DNA of 50,415 bases, taken from the IMG/VR virus record IMGVR_UViG_3300037840_000265, positions 1 to 50,415 of that record; one strand, 5' to 3'. Below, in pieces: positions 15,138 to 23,909 of the stretch (position 1 is its first letter; every line of letters begins with the position of its first letter). The stretch is from a virus. Position numbers and translations under genes: made by a program. The notes under the pieces were generated by a model. It had not been told where the DNA came from and did no database searches. It saw only the letters and a list, made by a program, of their open reading frames with translations.

Positions 15138-16535
15138 CTATGGTCCGTATTCGCCGGCCACGTACTCTAAAGTGCCCGTCGCCGTGGCGTTGTTGTCCTG
15201 CACGAGCAGCGGCTCGTAAGTGAAGATCGACTCGATCAGGCTGGCCTGCTGGAAGCCCAGCAGTTTCGTTGTGCTGGCCGGAGCCGTGAAGATCGGGTGG
15301 GCGCCGCCGGCCGGATCGTTGGGGTTCGTGCTGGTCGCGGCGCCGAAGAACCACACGCGGGCACCAAACGCGATACCTCCCGTGGGCAGGTTGTTCGTCA
15401 TGGTGATATTCAGGCCGGACACCGACGAAACCTTGTCGAAGTAGTATGTCCCGTCCGGCGTCTCAAAAGCCAACCAATGACCAGTCGCAATGGGGATATT
15501 GGCGACGTGCGGCGTGAACGGTGGCGTTTCACCCTGCAAGCCGGTACTGAACGCGCCGGGATCGGCGGACAGGGCGACCACGGCCTGACTTGCCAGCGCG
15601 GCGGCCGTGGTCGTGACCCAATTGAGGGGCCGCAACACCGTGACAGTGTGGGCCGTTGTGCTGGCCGTCACGCCGAGGCCCGTGATCTTCGTTTTCTTGC
15701 CGTGCTGCGGAATCACCAAGATATTGATGACCGTGCCGAACGCGATGGACAGCGACCCGTACTCGAATGCTTTCGCGGTGCCCGGCTGCGAGAACCCATA
15801 AGTGCCGCCGACGCACTCGAGCGTGCCCGTCGCGGTGATGTTGTTGTCGCTGACGATAAGCGGTTCGTTGCTGTTGTTCGATTCAACAATCGCGCCCTGC
15901 TTCGTGTCCCACGTCGTGGTTGCACTGGCCGGCACAGTGAACGTGGGCTGCAACAGGCCAGTATTCGGATCGGAGTAAGTGTCGCCCACGGTGCCCATGA
16001 ACCACACCTTGGAGCCGGCGGGAATGCCGCCCGTTGGCACCGCGAGAGTCGTTGTCACAGTCAGCGTGGACAGGACCCAGGACGATACCACGTCCATGAA
16101 GAACGTGCCGTCCGGCAACGCATACACGAGATAGTCACCGCCGCCCGTCGCAAGCGGACGGTTCGCCGTCCGCTTGCCGGTGAACACGCCGGGATCGGCG
16201 GCGAGGACAACGGTGTTGCTCGCCGCCACGGCAGCGGTCGCAACCGTCGTCGTGTTGAAGCAACGGAGTACCGTGATTTGGTGGGCCGTTGTGCCAACCG
16301 TGGCCTGCATGTGCGTCAGGCGGGTCTTCTTGCCCGGGTGCGGCGGGCACAGGCAGTTGAGCACCGTGCCGAACGCGGCGGCGACGCGCCCGCGCGACCA
16401 GGTGTAACTCATCGTGGCCGCGAAGTGCGTTGGCACCGAACGAATGAGTGCCGCAACTTCGTCATCCGTTGGCGGCACCCATTCTTTACTTGGCGGCACG
16501 GCCGCCAAGTTTTTGAACTGTTCCGTGACATTCAT
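15138..16535 (-). CDS. Virion structural protein with internal duplication
   Basis: A 465-aa protein. After WVPPTDDEVAALIRSV come two homologous halves of about 200 residues (about 45-255 and 260-465). Each carries FGTV, GKKT, TTAH..TVLR, ADPG.F, DGT(F/Y)(F/Y), PTGGI and A(S/T)GTLE.V.G.YG-like landmarks. The tandem beta domains suggest a decoration or trimeric spike-type protein near the capsid genes. GGGGA lies before the ATG. Confidence 0.7.
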   Translation of the reverse strand: MNVTEQFKNLAAVPPSKEWVPPTDDEVAALIRSVPTHFAATMSYTWSRGRVAAAFGTVLNCLCPPHPGKKTRLTHMQATVGTTAHQITVLRCFNTTTVATAAVAASNTVVLAADPGVFTGKRTANRPLATGGGDYLVYALPDGTFFMDVVSSWVLSTLTVTTTLAVPTGGIPAGSKVWFMGTVGDTYSDPNTGLLQPTFTVPASATTTWDTKQGAIVESNNSNEPLIVSDNNITATGTLECVGGTYGFSQPGTAKAFEYGSLSIAFGTVINILVIPQHGKKTKITGLGVTASTTAHTVTVLRPLNWVTTTAAALASQAVVALSADPGAFSTGLQGETPPFTPHVANIPIATGHWLAFETPDGTYYFDKVSSVSGLNITMTNNLPTGGIAFGARVWFFGAATSTNPNDPAGGAHPIFTAPASTTKLLGFQQASLIESIFTYEPLLVQDNNATATGTLEYVAGEYGP

Positions 16536-16623
16536 CAGAGGTCCCCTTTCAGGTAAGTGTCGGGCGGGTCATGAGCCTGCCCGCCGCCGTGGCCGATAAA
16601 GGCCGACGATCGGTCGTGATGCG

Positions 16624-17181
16624 TTATTTGCTGCGGCCAGAACCGCCGCCGTTGCTGCCACGCTGTTCAGTGAGCAGGGCAAGCAACTGGTCAATCTGCT
16701 GTTGCTGTCGTTCAAGCGATGCCTTGAGAGCGACGATTTCCGGCGACATGTCCGGCGCCTCTTGACCGAATACTTTCAGGCGCGGCTTGCCGCCGTTGTC
16801 GGCTGGCATCGACCCTTCAACCACCCTGGCCATGCCGTCTTCCACCAAGCGCCGTGCCCAGAAAAGGCAGGTCGGCATGTGGACCTTCACCGGCGGCCCG
16901 GGGACCGGCAGTTGCAGTTTGAGTCGCTGTTCGATTCGCTGTTTTTCCACGCGGTGTTTCTCTTCGTGAAGCGGCTCGATGACGGCGAGTTCGCTCTTGT
17001 CGAGATTGAGCACGAGCCGCTGGGAAGGAAATGAGTCACCGAGTCTTTCCTTGTGCTCAAGCGCCGACGGTTCTTTGACGCGAGCGAGTTCCCACCTGCC
17101 GCGAATGTGAGTTCCAAGCGGTGGAAATAGAACATTATTATTGTTGGCAAGGTCGAATTCGAGCTTAAGCAGTGCGGTCAT
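16624..17181 (-). CDS. Hypothetical protein downstream of the capsid gene
   Basis: A 185-aa protein. The N-terminal half is beta/charged (LLKLEFDLANNNNVLFPPLG, RLVLNLDKSELAVIEP). The C-terminal half is helical with a Gln-rich coiled coil (LKASLERQQQQIDQLLALL). GAAAGG lies before the ATG. It follows the major capsid gene, separated by the LAGLIDADG insertion, so it may be a head accessory protein. Confidence 0.6.
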   Translation of the reverse strand: MTALLKLEFDLANNNNVLFPPLGTHIRGRWELARVKEPSALEHKERLGDSFPSQRLVLNLDKSELAVIEPLHEEKHRVEKQRIEQRLKLQLPVPGPPVKVHMPTCLFWARRLVEDGMARVVEGSMPADNGGKPRLKVFGQEAPDMSPEIVALKASLERQQQQIDQLLALLTEQRGSNGGGSGRSK

Positions 17182-17295
17182 AACCAACCTTTCTTTCCAA
17201 GAAACGGCCTGCTAAAATAAGCGAGCCGGCAAGGTGCTACTAACACCATGTCGGCTCTAACCGCCACCCGCAACCCTGGACTAGAGGGCCACGTC

Positions 17296-17904
17296 ATGGC
17301 AGCTGAGCCGAATTTTACTGACTTACCCCCTGAGGAGCGAGACGCCCTTGGGCACTGGCTCGCAGGACTCACGGACGGCGAAGGTTATTTTGGAGCACGT
17401 ATCCAAACATGAAAAACGCGCGTTCGTGTCTGCCAGATTCCGATCATCGTTTTCACTATCGCTCTCCGCGAAGACGACGTTGATACCGTTGTGCTCGCCA
17501 ACAGGATACTTGGAGTCGGAACAGTTAAGAGGCATAACTATCCTTCCAAAACAAAAGATACTAAACCGTGCATGACACTTATCGTTAATCGCATTGGTGA
17601 CTGTCATGATGTTATTGTTCCATTCTTTGAACGATACAAGTTGCGTTCAAAGAAAAACCGCGATTTCACGATATGGAGAGAAATCGTGTCGTTTTGTCAT
17701 GTCATCAAAAAATCGCCTCCAAAGATCATCAGGCGTTACGGTGCCGGTTGTGTCCCAAAGTGGACGCCACACCTGCTAGAGCAAGCAACGATGCTTGTAA
17801 ATAAACTTAAGGCGATCAGAAAATACGCAGAGCCTTCCGTGATGCCAAAAACAGTGATAATGACGAAACCGAACAATCATGAGCAACCGACGCTCTTTGA
17901 TTAG
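17296..17904 (+). pseudogene. LAGLIDADG homing endonuclease with an in-frame stop
   Basis: The frame starts at the ATG at 17296 (AGAGGG upstream) and gives WLAGLTDGEGYF, a LAGLIDADG motif, at residues 22-33. A TGA at 17410-17412 interrupts it. The same frame then continues without any shift through IPIIVFTIALREDDVDTVVL, ILGVGTVKRH, DVIVPFFERYKLRSKK and REIVSFCHVI to TAG 17904. These are the expected middle and C-terminal parts of a single-motif family member. It is AT-richer than its surroundings and ends tail-to-tail with the capsid gene. A GTG at 17491 could start a partial product without the catalytic motif. Confidence 0.8.
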
Positions 17905-19427
17905 TTTGGTGCGTTCGTCATTACGGCCATAGCCGCCCCGTCGCTCAATGCGCCGCCGAAACGCCCACGGCCAACGTATAACACCGTATTACTTAAAGCC
18001 AACGTCTTACCTTCAGTCACCGTCCGCAAGTCCCAACCGCGGCGACGATACAGGATGAATTTCTTGAGCGCGACCAGCGCGGCCTGGTTGTTGGTGATGC
18101 CGTTCTGGATCCGCACCGGGTAGCCGAGCAACTGGTAGCTCTGCTCGTCGATGCCGAACACGCGGCGAGCGTCGGCGGGGCCGACCGGCACGGCGCGGAG
18201 CCGCTGGTAGCTGGTGTCGTTCATGACATACGCGATATTCCACGGCTTCGCGCGGTACTGCTTACCGATGCCGAACATCAGGTCTTCGGCGTCCTCGACC
18301 TGGAACGGACCGCCGGTGCCGTTGATGCTCGACACGGCCACCGTGCCGCTGGCGTTGAACAGCCCTTGCGGTTGGCTGGAGCCGTTGCCGTTGGCGATGA
18401 CGTTGTCGAGTTCCTTGAGCGACGCCTGCCCGATGTTCTGCTGCACGATGGCGCCGACCGCCATGGGCGAGTCGGAGAGGAAGTCGATGCCGAGTTCGAG
18501 ACCGATCACCACGGGGTAGATCGTCTGGTTGAAGGCGCCGATCAAGTTCGTGGTCACAAATTCCGTGAAGGCCGTGCCTTCCGAGCTACCCCACGTCAGC
18601 GTCGGGTTGCCGATGGAGCCACCCTTCGTGGTCGTTCCGAACGGCACGTCGCGCAGGTCGATGTACGGCAGCAGTTCCGAGTGCAGCAGCGGGAACGTGA
18701 TTGCCATATCATCAAACCAGTACGGCACAACGTCCGTACCGCCGGACGTGCTGTCGTTCAACACGGTCTTGAGCTGGAGGCCGGACATGAGCTTCTGGGA
18801 GTCTTCGGCGCCGTTGACCCAAAAGTTGTCCTCGTTCCACATCTCTTCCAGGAGTTGCTTTTCGTGCTCATCCAAGGACGACTTGTGCAACTTCGGGGCG
18901 ATAAAACCGTTGCGGGTTGCCTTGAACCGCTCCAGGACACCGAGTTTGGCCAGTTCAAGTTCACTCGGTTCCTCGACCGGGCGCGACATGAAGTAGACGG
19001 GCTCGCCGGTGGACTTGTGCTTGCCGACGACCTTTTCCTTCTTGTAGTATTCCGACACCTTCTTGACGGTAATTCCACCGCCAAGGTAGGGAATACCAAC
19101 GCCCGTGCCGGTTACGGTGGCAGCGGCAAGAGACTTGCCCATATTGTTCTGCGGGGCCGCAGTAGGCGCCGCGAGTGCCTTCGTGACAGTCTCCGTTAAC
19201 GTGGCCATGGCCGTGATCAACGGCGAGACGGCCGCAGCGATCTTGGCCTCCACCGCCGCCATGCCGGTCGGCGCAGCTTCTTTGGTAAACTCCGTCCACT
19301 CGGCGGACGTGATTTCGCCGCTGACCAGCTTGGCGCCGGCGACGCTTTTGACTTGATCATCGGTATCCGCTTCCTTGATCCAACCCTTCTTGAGCAAGTG
19401 ATCCTTGAGAGCCTTCGTGATTTTCAT
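17901..19427 (-). CDS. HK97-fold major capsid protein
   Basis: A 508-aa protein. Residues 1-110 are helical and Ala/Thr-rich, like the delta/scaffold domain removed by the prohead protease. The mature part shows HK97-type features: an N-arm/E-loop-like region, then VVPYWFDDMAITFPLLHSEL, IGLELGIDFLSDSP, VIANGNGSSQPQGLF (the common capsid 'xxGxGxxxPxGi') and LLGYPVRIQN. It follows the protease gene in the usual order. GTGAG lies before the ATG. Confidence 0.9.
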   Translation of the reverse strand: MKITKALKDHLLKKGWIKEADTDDQVKSVAGAKLVSGEITSAEWTEFTKEAAPTGMAAVEAKIAAAVSPLITAMATLTETVTKALAAPTAAPQNNMGKSLAAATVTGTGVGIPYLGGGITVKKVSEYYKKEKVVGKHKSTGEPVYFMSRPVEEPSELELAKLGVLERFKATRNGFIAPKLHKSSLDEHEKQLLEEMWNEDNFWVNGAEDSQKLMSGLQLKTVLNDSTSGGTDVVPYWFDDMAITFPLLHSELLPYIDLRDVPFGTTTKGGSIGNPTLTWGSSEGTAFTEFVTTNLIGAFNQTIYPVVIGLELGIDFLSDSPMAVGAIVQQNIGQASLKELDNVIANGNGSSQPQGLFNASGTVAVSSINGTGGPFQVEDAEDLMFGIGKQYRAKPWNIAYVMNDTSYQRLRAVPVGPADARRVFGIDEQSYQLLGYPVRIQNGITNNQAALVALKKFILYRRRGWDLRTVTEGKTLALSNTVLYVGRGRFGGALSDGAAMAVMTNAPN

Positions 19428-19446
19428 TTGAGACTCACTTTGTCCT

Positions 19447-19472
19447 AAAAACTCGCCGCCGCGGCGGCGAGT
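19447..19472 (-). terminator. Intrinsic terminator in the leader of the capsid gene
   Basis: A 22-nt perfect palindrome (ACTCGCCGCCG and its complement) is followed on the - strand by TTTTTA. It lies between the protease and the capsid gene, ending 19 nt before the capsid ATG. Confidence 0.8.
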
Positions 19473-19501
19473 GCCTTCGCTTCTCGTTCCGGTCCCGCGT
19501 G

Positions 19502-21943
19502 TTACGCGCTGAGTAGTTCCGCCTCTTCCGCCGCCGCCAACTTGTCGCCAATTACGTCATGGAGTGTCGCCAGCACGCCGGCCGGCACGTCCTTGTTCGC
19601 TAGCAACAGGCCGGTGAGCTTCATCGCCAGGGCCGGCGCGTCCTTATCCACACCAGGATTGGCGCCGCCGGTAACTTCTGGGTTCGGGTTGCCATCCACG
19701 CCGGGATTGGCCGACGTAATGACCGATTTGAGGTAGCTTTTTGCTTCCCTCATCATCGACTTGCCCGGCCGGTGCATGTCAGGATGGTCCGACAATTCGT
19801 CAGCCAGGTCGTGGGCAGCCTTGACGTGGGCAAGGTTGGTAGCCGACAAGACCTTCGCGTCCTTCGTGCGGACGTTACCCGCCGACTTGTTGGCCCGAGC
19901 CTCGTGCTTGGCCTCCATGTCGCGGTGATAGTCCGCCGCATCCTGGTGCGCCTGCGCTTGCGAGTCGTTGCCTCGCTTGCTGTGGTAACTGGCTAACGCC
20001 TCGTGCTGCTCGGCCGCAGTGCCATGAGCTTCGGCCGCTTCGGCGTGATCGTCCTTGCTCCGCGACTTGGAAGCGACAGCGCTGGCAGCGTTCGCGTCGT
20101 TGCTCGCACCTTCAGCAGACGCGAATTTTCCGGCCTCATCGTGGTTCGGGTTGAACTTCTGCCAGAGCGTCGGGAATTTCTTCCGCCCGCCACCCGGCGC
20201 GTCCTCGTCCTCGTCATCGTCGCCGCCGTAGGCTTCCATCACGGCCTTGCAGTGAACCATCGCGCCCTTGCACATCTCCGCGTGCGCGGCCTTCGTCTTG
20301 TCGTGGTCGGCGGTCTCGCCGAAGAGACCGTGGGCTTCCTTGACCAGAGCGTAATTCTTGCGAGAAACCGCCTTGCCTGCTTTCGTGGCCATGTGCATCA
20401 ACCTCTTGGCCGCTGGCGCGGCGGTTGCGGAGAGTTCGACACGTTCGGGTTCGCCGGTCCACTCACCGTCATCGTGGGTACAGCGGTAGTAGAAGTAGCC
20501 GTCGTCCTCATCGAAGTCGTTGGTGATTGGACCGTGATACGGACCGTCGTAGTCGTAATTACGCGAGCGACGAATACAGACAATTGCTTCGTCCTCCATG
20601 GTCGCAATCACAACGGCGTCGTCGCGCGGCGAAATCGCAACACCGTGCAGCGGGAAGTACGCGCGGATCGACTCTTCCAAGTCGTCTGACAGTTCCTCGA
20701 AACTGCCCGCGAAGTAGGGCAGACCGACGTAGGGACCGCCACCCATGCACTTCACCACGACGGGCGGGAGTCGCTTCGTCGCCACCTCGTATGCCTTCGG
20801 CGTGGCTGTGGCCGGGTAAGCAGCAGGCGGCGCCGGCTGATGGGCAGCGCAGAAATCACTGCCGGCGATGGCCGCGTTCTTGCAACCTGGGGACTTGCAC
20901 ATGGCCACAACAACGTCCCCCTCCCCGAGATGGTCCCCGGTCGCGGCTACCTTACTGCGGCCACTGGCCGCAGTTTTGCAGCTCGTGCAGGTGCCGCCGC
21001 ACTGGCAGGCGTCCTTGTGGCCCTTGCCCCATGTCGGATCAAGGTGCAGAGTCGCTTCAACCTCTTCGCCAGTGGCACTGTAACCACGGACGGTAATCGA
21101 CGGACGGGGGGCGGGCGGTTCAGTGACTGTTTCTCCCTTGGCCCAAAAGTCGCTGAGTCCCTTAAAACCGCTGACGACTTTCGCAGGTTCTTTCGCCCAC
21201 AGTGCAGACGCCCACGCCTTGCACAGAGCGGTGCCAAGCTTCTTGCGACTGAATGCGAGGATCGCAGCTTCCTGATTGCTCTCAATCGAGACCGTCGATA
21301 CTTCGCGGACAAGAAATTTGAGAACGTGCCAGCCAAGCTCAATGTCTGGATCGAGATCCTGGACCTTCTTTTTGCTCAGCGGCTCAAACTTCTTCGGAAT
21401 GAATCCGTGCGAGATAGCCAGCGCACCAAACTCAACAAGTACGGCAGCATCGTTGCCGAGCGGCGTATCCGCGATGGCAGAAACACCCTTCAACCATCTT
21501 TTATCTTGCTGCGTTGTCTTGACGTACTTGCCGATTGGCGACACAGGAAGATGCTGCCAAAGCAAAGGCGTGTGCGGTCCGAACTCAGCGCCAGATGACT
21601 CCATCACGTCGCCGTCACTGTCCTGCTTCGTGGACGTGACGACGTGATAGAACGCCATGACGGTCTTTTCGGGCAACTCTGCGGACGGAACCTGCACTGC
21701 CGAACCGTACTCTTTTACCTCCATGTCGCTGTCGCTGTAGACCAGCGTGCCCGCTGCGGCGGCGAGTGCCTTGCCCCACTGCTCGCCGGTAACATCAAGG
21801 AAACGAGCCGCACACTCCGGCGACTCCAGACACTCGACAATGCTGCCGGCGTAGGCCGACGCGAGCGCGATGCCGTGGCCCGCGCGACTTTGTTTTCGTC
21901 CCGCGATGGCGGTCAACAGTTTCGTGGCGTCGTTTCGTGGCAT
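19502..21943 (-). CDS. HK97-type prohead protease with long C-terminal extension
   Basis: An 813-aa protein. A peptidase U35-like domain occupies about residues 90-260: MAFYHVVTSTKQDSDGDVM, then LLWQH with the likely catalytic His, and VREVSTVSIES with the likely catalytic Ser. Known family members are about 200-300 aa, so about 500 extra residues are present. These include CQCGGTCTSC and CKSPGCKNAA...CAAH metal-binding motifs and a NPNHDEAGKFAS segment. A long Ala/His/Asp-rich coiled coil resembling a scaffold follows, then helices at the end. The start is the ATG at 21943 after a terminator hairpin; no Shine-Dalgarno is evident. Confidence 0.85.
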   Translation of the reverse strand: MPRNDATKLLTAIAGRKQSRAGHGIALASAYAGSIVECLESPECAARFLDVTGEQWGKALAAAAGTLVYSDSDMEVKEYGSAVQVPSAELPEKTVMAFYHVVTSTKQDSDGDVMESSGAEFGPHTPLLWQHLPVSPIGKYVKTTQQDKRWLKGVSAIADTPLGNDAAVLVEFGALAISHGFIPKKFEPLSKKKVQDLDPDIELGWHVLKFLVREVSTVSIESNQEAAILAFSRKKLGTALCKAWASALWAKEPAKVVSGFKGLSDFWAKGETVTEPPAPRPSITVRGYSATGEEVEATLHLDPTWGKGHKDACQCGGTCTSCKTAASGRSKVAATGDHLGEGDVVVAMCKSPGCKNAAIAGSDFCAAHQPAPPAAYPATATPKAYEVATKRLPPVVVKCMGGGPYVGLPYFAGSFEELSDDLEESIRAYFPLHGVAISPRDDAVVIATMEDEAIVCIRRSRNYDYDGPYHGPITNDFDEDDGYFYYRCTHDDGEWTGEPERVELSATAAPAAKRLMHMATKAGKAVSRKNYALVKEAHGLFGETADHDKTKAAHAEMCKGAMVHCKAVMEAYGGDDDEDEDAPGGGRKKFPTLWQKFNPNHDEAGKFASAEGASNDANAASAVASKSRSKDDHAEAAEAHGTAAEQHEALASYHSKRGNDSQAQAHQDAADYHRDMEAKHEARANKSAGNVRTKDAKVLSATNLAHVKAAHDLADELSDHPDMHRPGKSMMREAKSYLKSVITSANPGVDGNPNPEVTGGANPGVDKDAPALAMKLTGLLLANKDVPAGVLATLHDVIGDKLAAAEEAELLSA

Positions 21944-21954
21944 GTCGCGGCGCG

Positions 21955-22009
21955 AAAAAAAACCGGCCCCTGAACACACCGATGCTCTCGGTGTGTTCAG
22001 GGGCCGGTT
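21955..22009 (-). terminator. Very strong intrinsic terminator before the protease gene
   Basis: A 22-bp perfect stem with a 5-nt loop is followed on the - strand by eight T. It ends only 12 nt before the protease ATG. It closes off leftward transcription from the accessory island, or must be read through to express the protease. Confidence 0.9.
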
Positions 22010-22160
22010 AGGTAAACGTCTGCGGTCCCTGTGGTCGTAAATCGACCGTCAGGGATTAATGCTAAATTGAGTGGGGAGCGGTGTCAAGGGAGCGCGAGAG
22101 AAGTGGGGGAATAAAAAAAAGAAACTGGACAATAGAAGTGGCGCCGGCGACAATGCAGAG

Positions 22161-22358
22161 ATGACCAACGCCGAAGCTCTAACCTGGTGCCGCCAACACA
22201 ACGCCACGGTCGAATTCCGCGAAGCGGAACCGTTCTGTAGCGTAAGATTTTTCAGGCAACCCTACGTGCAGGTTCGCGTCAGCGGATTTGATACGCACGT
22301 AGGTAGGACGTTCGCTGGCGCGGTGGCGAGAATGGCGCGTATCGTGCGCAGTGCATGA
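22161..22358 (+). CDS. Small hypothetical protein, + strand
   Basis: A 65-aa protein, MTNAEALTWCRQHNATVEF with beta strands CSVRFFRQPYVQVRV and a helix AGAVARMARIV. Longer in-frame starts upstream give basic low-complexity sequence. The Shine-Dalgarno is weak. It is antisense to the flanking leftward genes, and a GC hairpin follows it. No family recognised. Confidence 0.55.
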   Translation: MTNAEALTWCRQHNATVEFREAEPFCSVRFFRQPYVQVRVSGFDTHVGRTFAGAVARMARIVRSA

Positions 22359-22360
22359 AG

Positions 22361-22383
22361 CGGCCCGGCAGCACGCCGGGCCG
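22361..22383. terminator. GC-rich hairpin between convergent genes
   Basis: CGGCCCGGC and its complement form a 9-bp stem with a 5-nt loop. There is no U-tract on either strand, so it could be a factor-dependent pause site rather than an intrinsic terminator. Confidence 0.35.
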
Positions 22384-22407
22384 GGGGAGGGGCGTCAGGG
22401 GTTAGCG

Positions 22408-22590
22408 TTACCTCTCTTCCCACCGGGTATTGCGGTGGGGATCGCTCGTCTCGGCGACGGGGACAGCCTGAACTACCTCAATGGTACTGCCGTCGTCCCG
22501 ATGCTGGACGCGGCTGACGGCCTCGGTGTAGTCCAGGGTGGGCTCTTCGCGGACTCCATCGGGCCTGACCACTACGTATGCGGTTGCCAT
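22408..22590 (-). CDS. Accessory-array protein a
   Basis: A 60-aa protein, MATAYVVVRPDGVREEPTL, a small beta-rich protein. The ATG is preceded by the array's repeated leader with AAGGAGAGAGACG. It is the last gene of the array. No family recognised. Confidence 0.6.
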   Translation of the reverse strand: MATAYVVVRPDGVREEPTLDYTEAVSRVQHRDDGSTIEVVQAVPVAETSDPHRNTRWEER

Positions 22591-22642
22591 CGTCTCTCTC
22601 CTTCGGTTTCAGCGGGCCGCCGGCGGGCGCGGCCCAGGGGGG
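22591..22642 (-). repeat. Array leader, type 1
   Basis: A GGGCCGC / GCGGCCC hairpin (7-bp stem, 8-nt loop) is followed on the - strand by GCTGAAACCGAAGGAGAGAGACG and the ATG. The same module precedes other genes of the array. Confidence 0.75.
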
Positions 22643-22644
22643 GG

Positions 22645-22890
22645 TCATAGGATAACGCGGAATCCAGCCCGCTGGGCGGCCTCGATCATGCTACGTTCGC
22701 CATCCGTGACGACGCCTTCGGTTTCCGTCACCGGGGTCAGCGATTCCACGTCGCCCGGCCCATGCGGCTGGCCGTCCAGCAGGACCACGGGCAGACCGTA
22801 GGAACTGCTGGGATGGTTCGCGGTCAACTCGCCGGTGCGATTTCTCGCGGCATAGCTGAGGCCACCACTTGAATGCACGACGCACTTCAT
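22645..22890 (-). CDS. Accessory-array protein b
   Basis: An 81-aa protein, MKCVVHSSGGLSYAARNRT, with PVVLLDGQPHGPGDVES and a C-terminal helix and strand (MIEAAQRAGFRVIL). The ATG at 22890 follows the type 1 leader; longer frames read through that leader and are unlikely. The function is unknown. Confidence 0.65.
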   Translation of the reverse strand: MKCVVHSSGGLSYAARNRTGELTANHPSSSYGLPVVLLDGQPHGPGDVESLTPVTETEGVVTDGERSMIEAAQRAGFRVIL

Positions 22891-22938
22891 CTCTCTCTCC
22901 TCGGGCGAATGTGGGCCGCCGGCGGGCACGGCCCAGGG
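22891..22938 (-). repeat. Array leader, type 1 (variant)
   Basis: GGGCCG / CGGCCC stem with one changed pair compared with the copy at 22591, then GAGGAGAGAGAG before the ATG. Confidence 0.7.
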
Positions 22939-23044
22939 GTAAGATCCAACGCCTTTCGGCATCACTGAATTCGGCACAGCGTCACGGTCAACGTGTGCTC
23001 GTCCGGGTGCTCAACGCCCGCAGGCGTCACTGAGGCGGCGGGGC

Positions 23045-23263
23045 TCAGTAGCTGTCCCGCCGGTGCTGCTTCTCGGCCCGGCTGTCGCGGTCGTAGGCCG
23101 GCAGGCCGTGCCGGTCGTAGATCGCTCGCAGGCTCGCCACGGCCGCCTCCGCGTCCGCCAGGTCGGCGGCGTGGGCGTCACCGCGGTTGACCAGTTGGCG
23201 GAGTTTCTTCTGGAGTTTCTGGGCCGCGTCGGCAGCAGCGCGGAGTTGGGGGAGTTCGGTCAT
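23045..23263 (-). CDS. Accessory-array protein d
   Basis: A 72-aa helical protein (AADAAQKLQKKLRQLVN, DAEAAVASLRAIYDRHG), probably a coiled coil. It is coupled to the upstream gene by an ATGA overlap instead of a leader repeat. The following 100 bases up to the next leader hold no convincing gene. Confidence 0.6.
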   Translation of the reverse strand: MTELPQLRAAADAAQKLQKKLRQLVNRGDAHAADLADAEAAVASLRAIYDRHGLPAYDRDSRAEKQHRRDSY

Positions 23264-23841
23264 GGGGTTAGACTTCCAGGGGTGGCGTGTGGCGATCGAT
23301 CGAGCGCGGCCCTGGCGTCGGCTAGCGACTCCGCAACCTGAGTCCCCCGCAAATAGATCGTGCCGCCAAGGTGGTCCCAATGGTCCGGCAATTCCCACCG
23401 CTCCGAACTGGCGGCGTAGTGGGGACTCCAGTAACCCACCGGTTCGCCCTGGGCGTCGAACGCGATTACCGAGTGCCAGCTGGTCGGCACGTAACAGGTG
23501 TTGCGGTACTCGGTCGGGCGCTTGCCCCGCCGATACTCGAAGCTCAGGTCTCGGCCGTACCCTACCGACCAGACCCAGACAAACTGGGTTGCGGTCACTG
23601 GCGGCGGCGGAACCGGCTTCGGCGCCCGCTGCTCCGCACGGAGGGCCGTCACGTCGCCGATCCGTGGTTCGTAGGGTCCGAAGTTACACTCCTCCCAACG
23701 GCCGTCACGCAGGCCGATTTCCCCGTGCCAATTGCGGCCATCGTAGCGGAGGCCACGGACCAGTGTCCCTTCGCTAAGGGAATAGGGGCCGCTGAGGTCG
23801 TTGGGCGTGAATTGCGTAGCTTTTTCGAGCAGTCCGTTCAT
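23260..23841 (-). CDS. Accessory-array protein e
   Basis: A 193-aa protein with mixed beta structure: SEGTLVRGLRYDGRNWHGEI, a proline linker (KPVPPPPV), then a Trp/Tyr-rich domain with WHSVIAFDAQGEPVGYWSPHY. It is the largest gene of the array, behind a type 1 leader. No family recognised; its size and composition would suit a host-interaction protein, which is a guess. Confidence 0.6.
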   Translation of the reverse strand: MNGLLEKATQFTPNDLSGPYSLSEGTLVRGLRYDGRNWHGEIGLRDGRWEECNFGPYEPRIGDVTALRAEQRAPKPVPPPPVTATQFVWVWSVGYGRDLSFEYRRGKRPTEYRNTCYVPTSWHSVIAFDAQGEPVGYWSPHYAASSERWELPDHWDHLGGTIYLRGTQVAESLADARAALDRSPHATPGSLTP

Positions 23842-23896
23842 CGGTCTCTCTCCTCTCGGGTTCAGCGGGCCGCCGGCGGGCGCGGCCCAGGGGGGG
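23842..23896 (-). repeat. Array leader, type 1
   Basis: The GGGCCGC / GCGGCCC hairpin with 8-nt loop is followed on the - strand by GAGGAGAGAGACCG and the ATG. Confidence 0.75.
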
Positions 23897-23909
23897 GTAC
23901 GGCCATGGC

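Noticed and set aside
22025-22060. Imperfect hairpin (TCCCTG..GGTCG / CGACC..CAGGGA) upstream of the + strand gene
   Set aside because: No U-tract and mismatched stem; not distinct from chance in this GC-rich context.
22942-23044. Possible 22-residue peptide starting at a GTG between two array genes
   Set aside because: No ribosome site and no leader repeat; too short to support.
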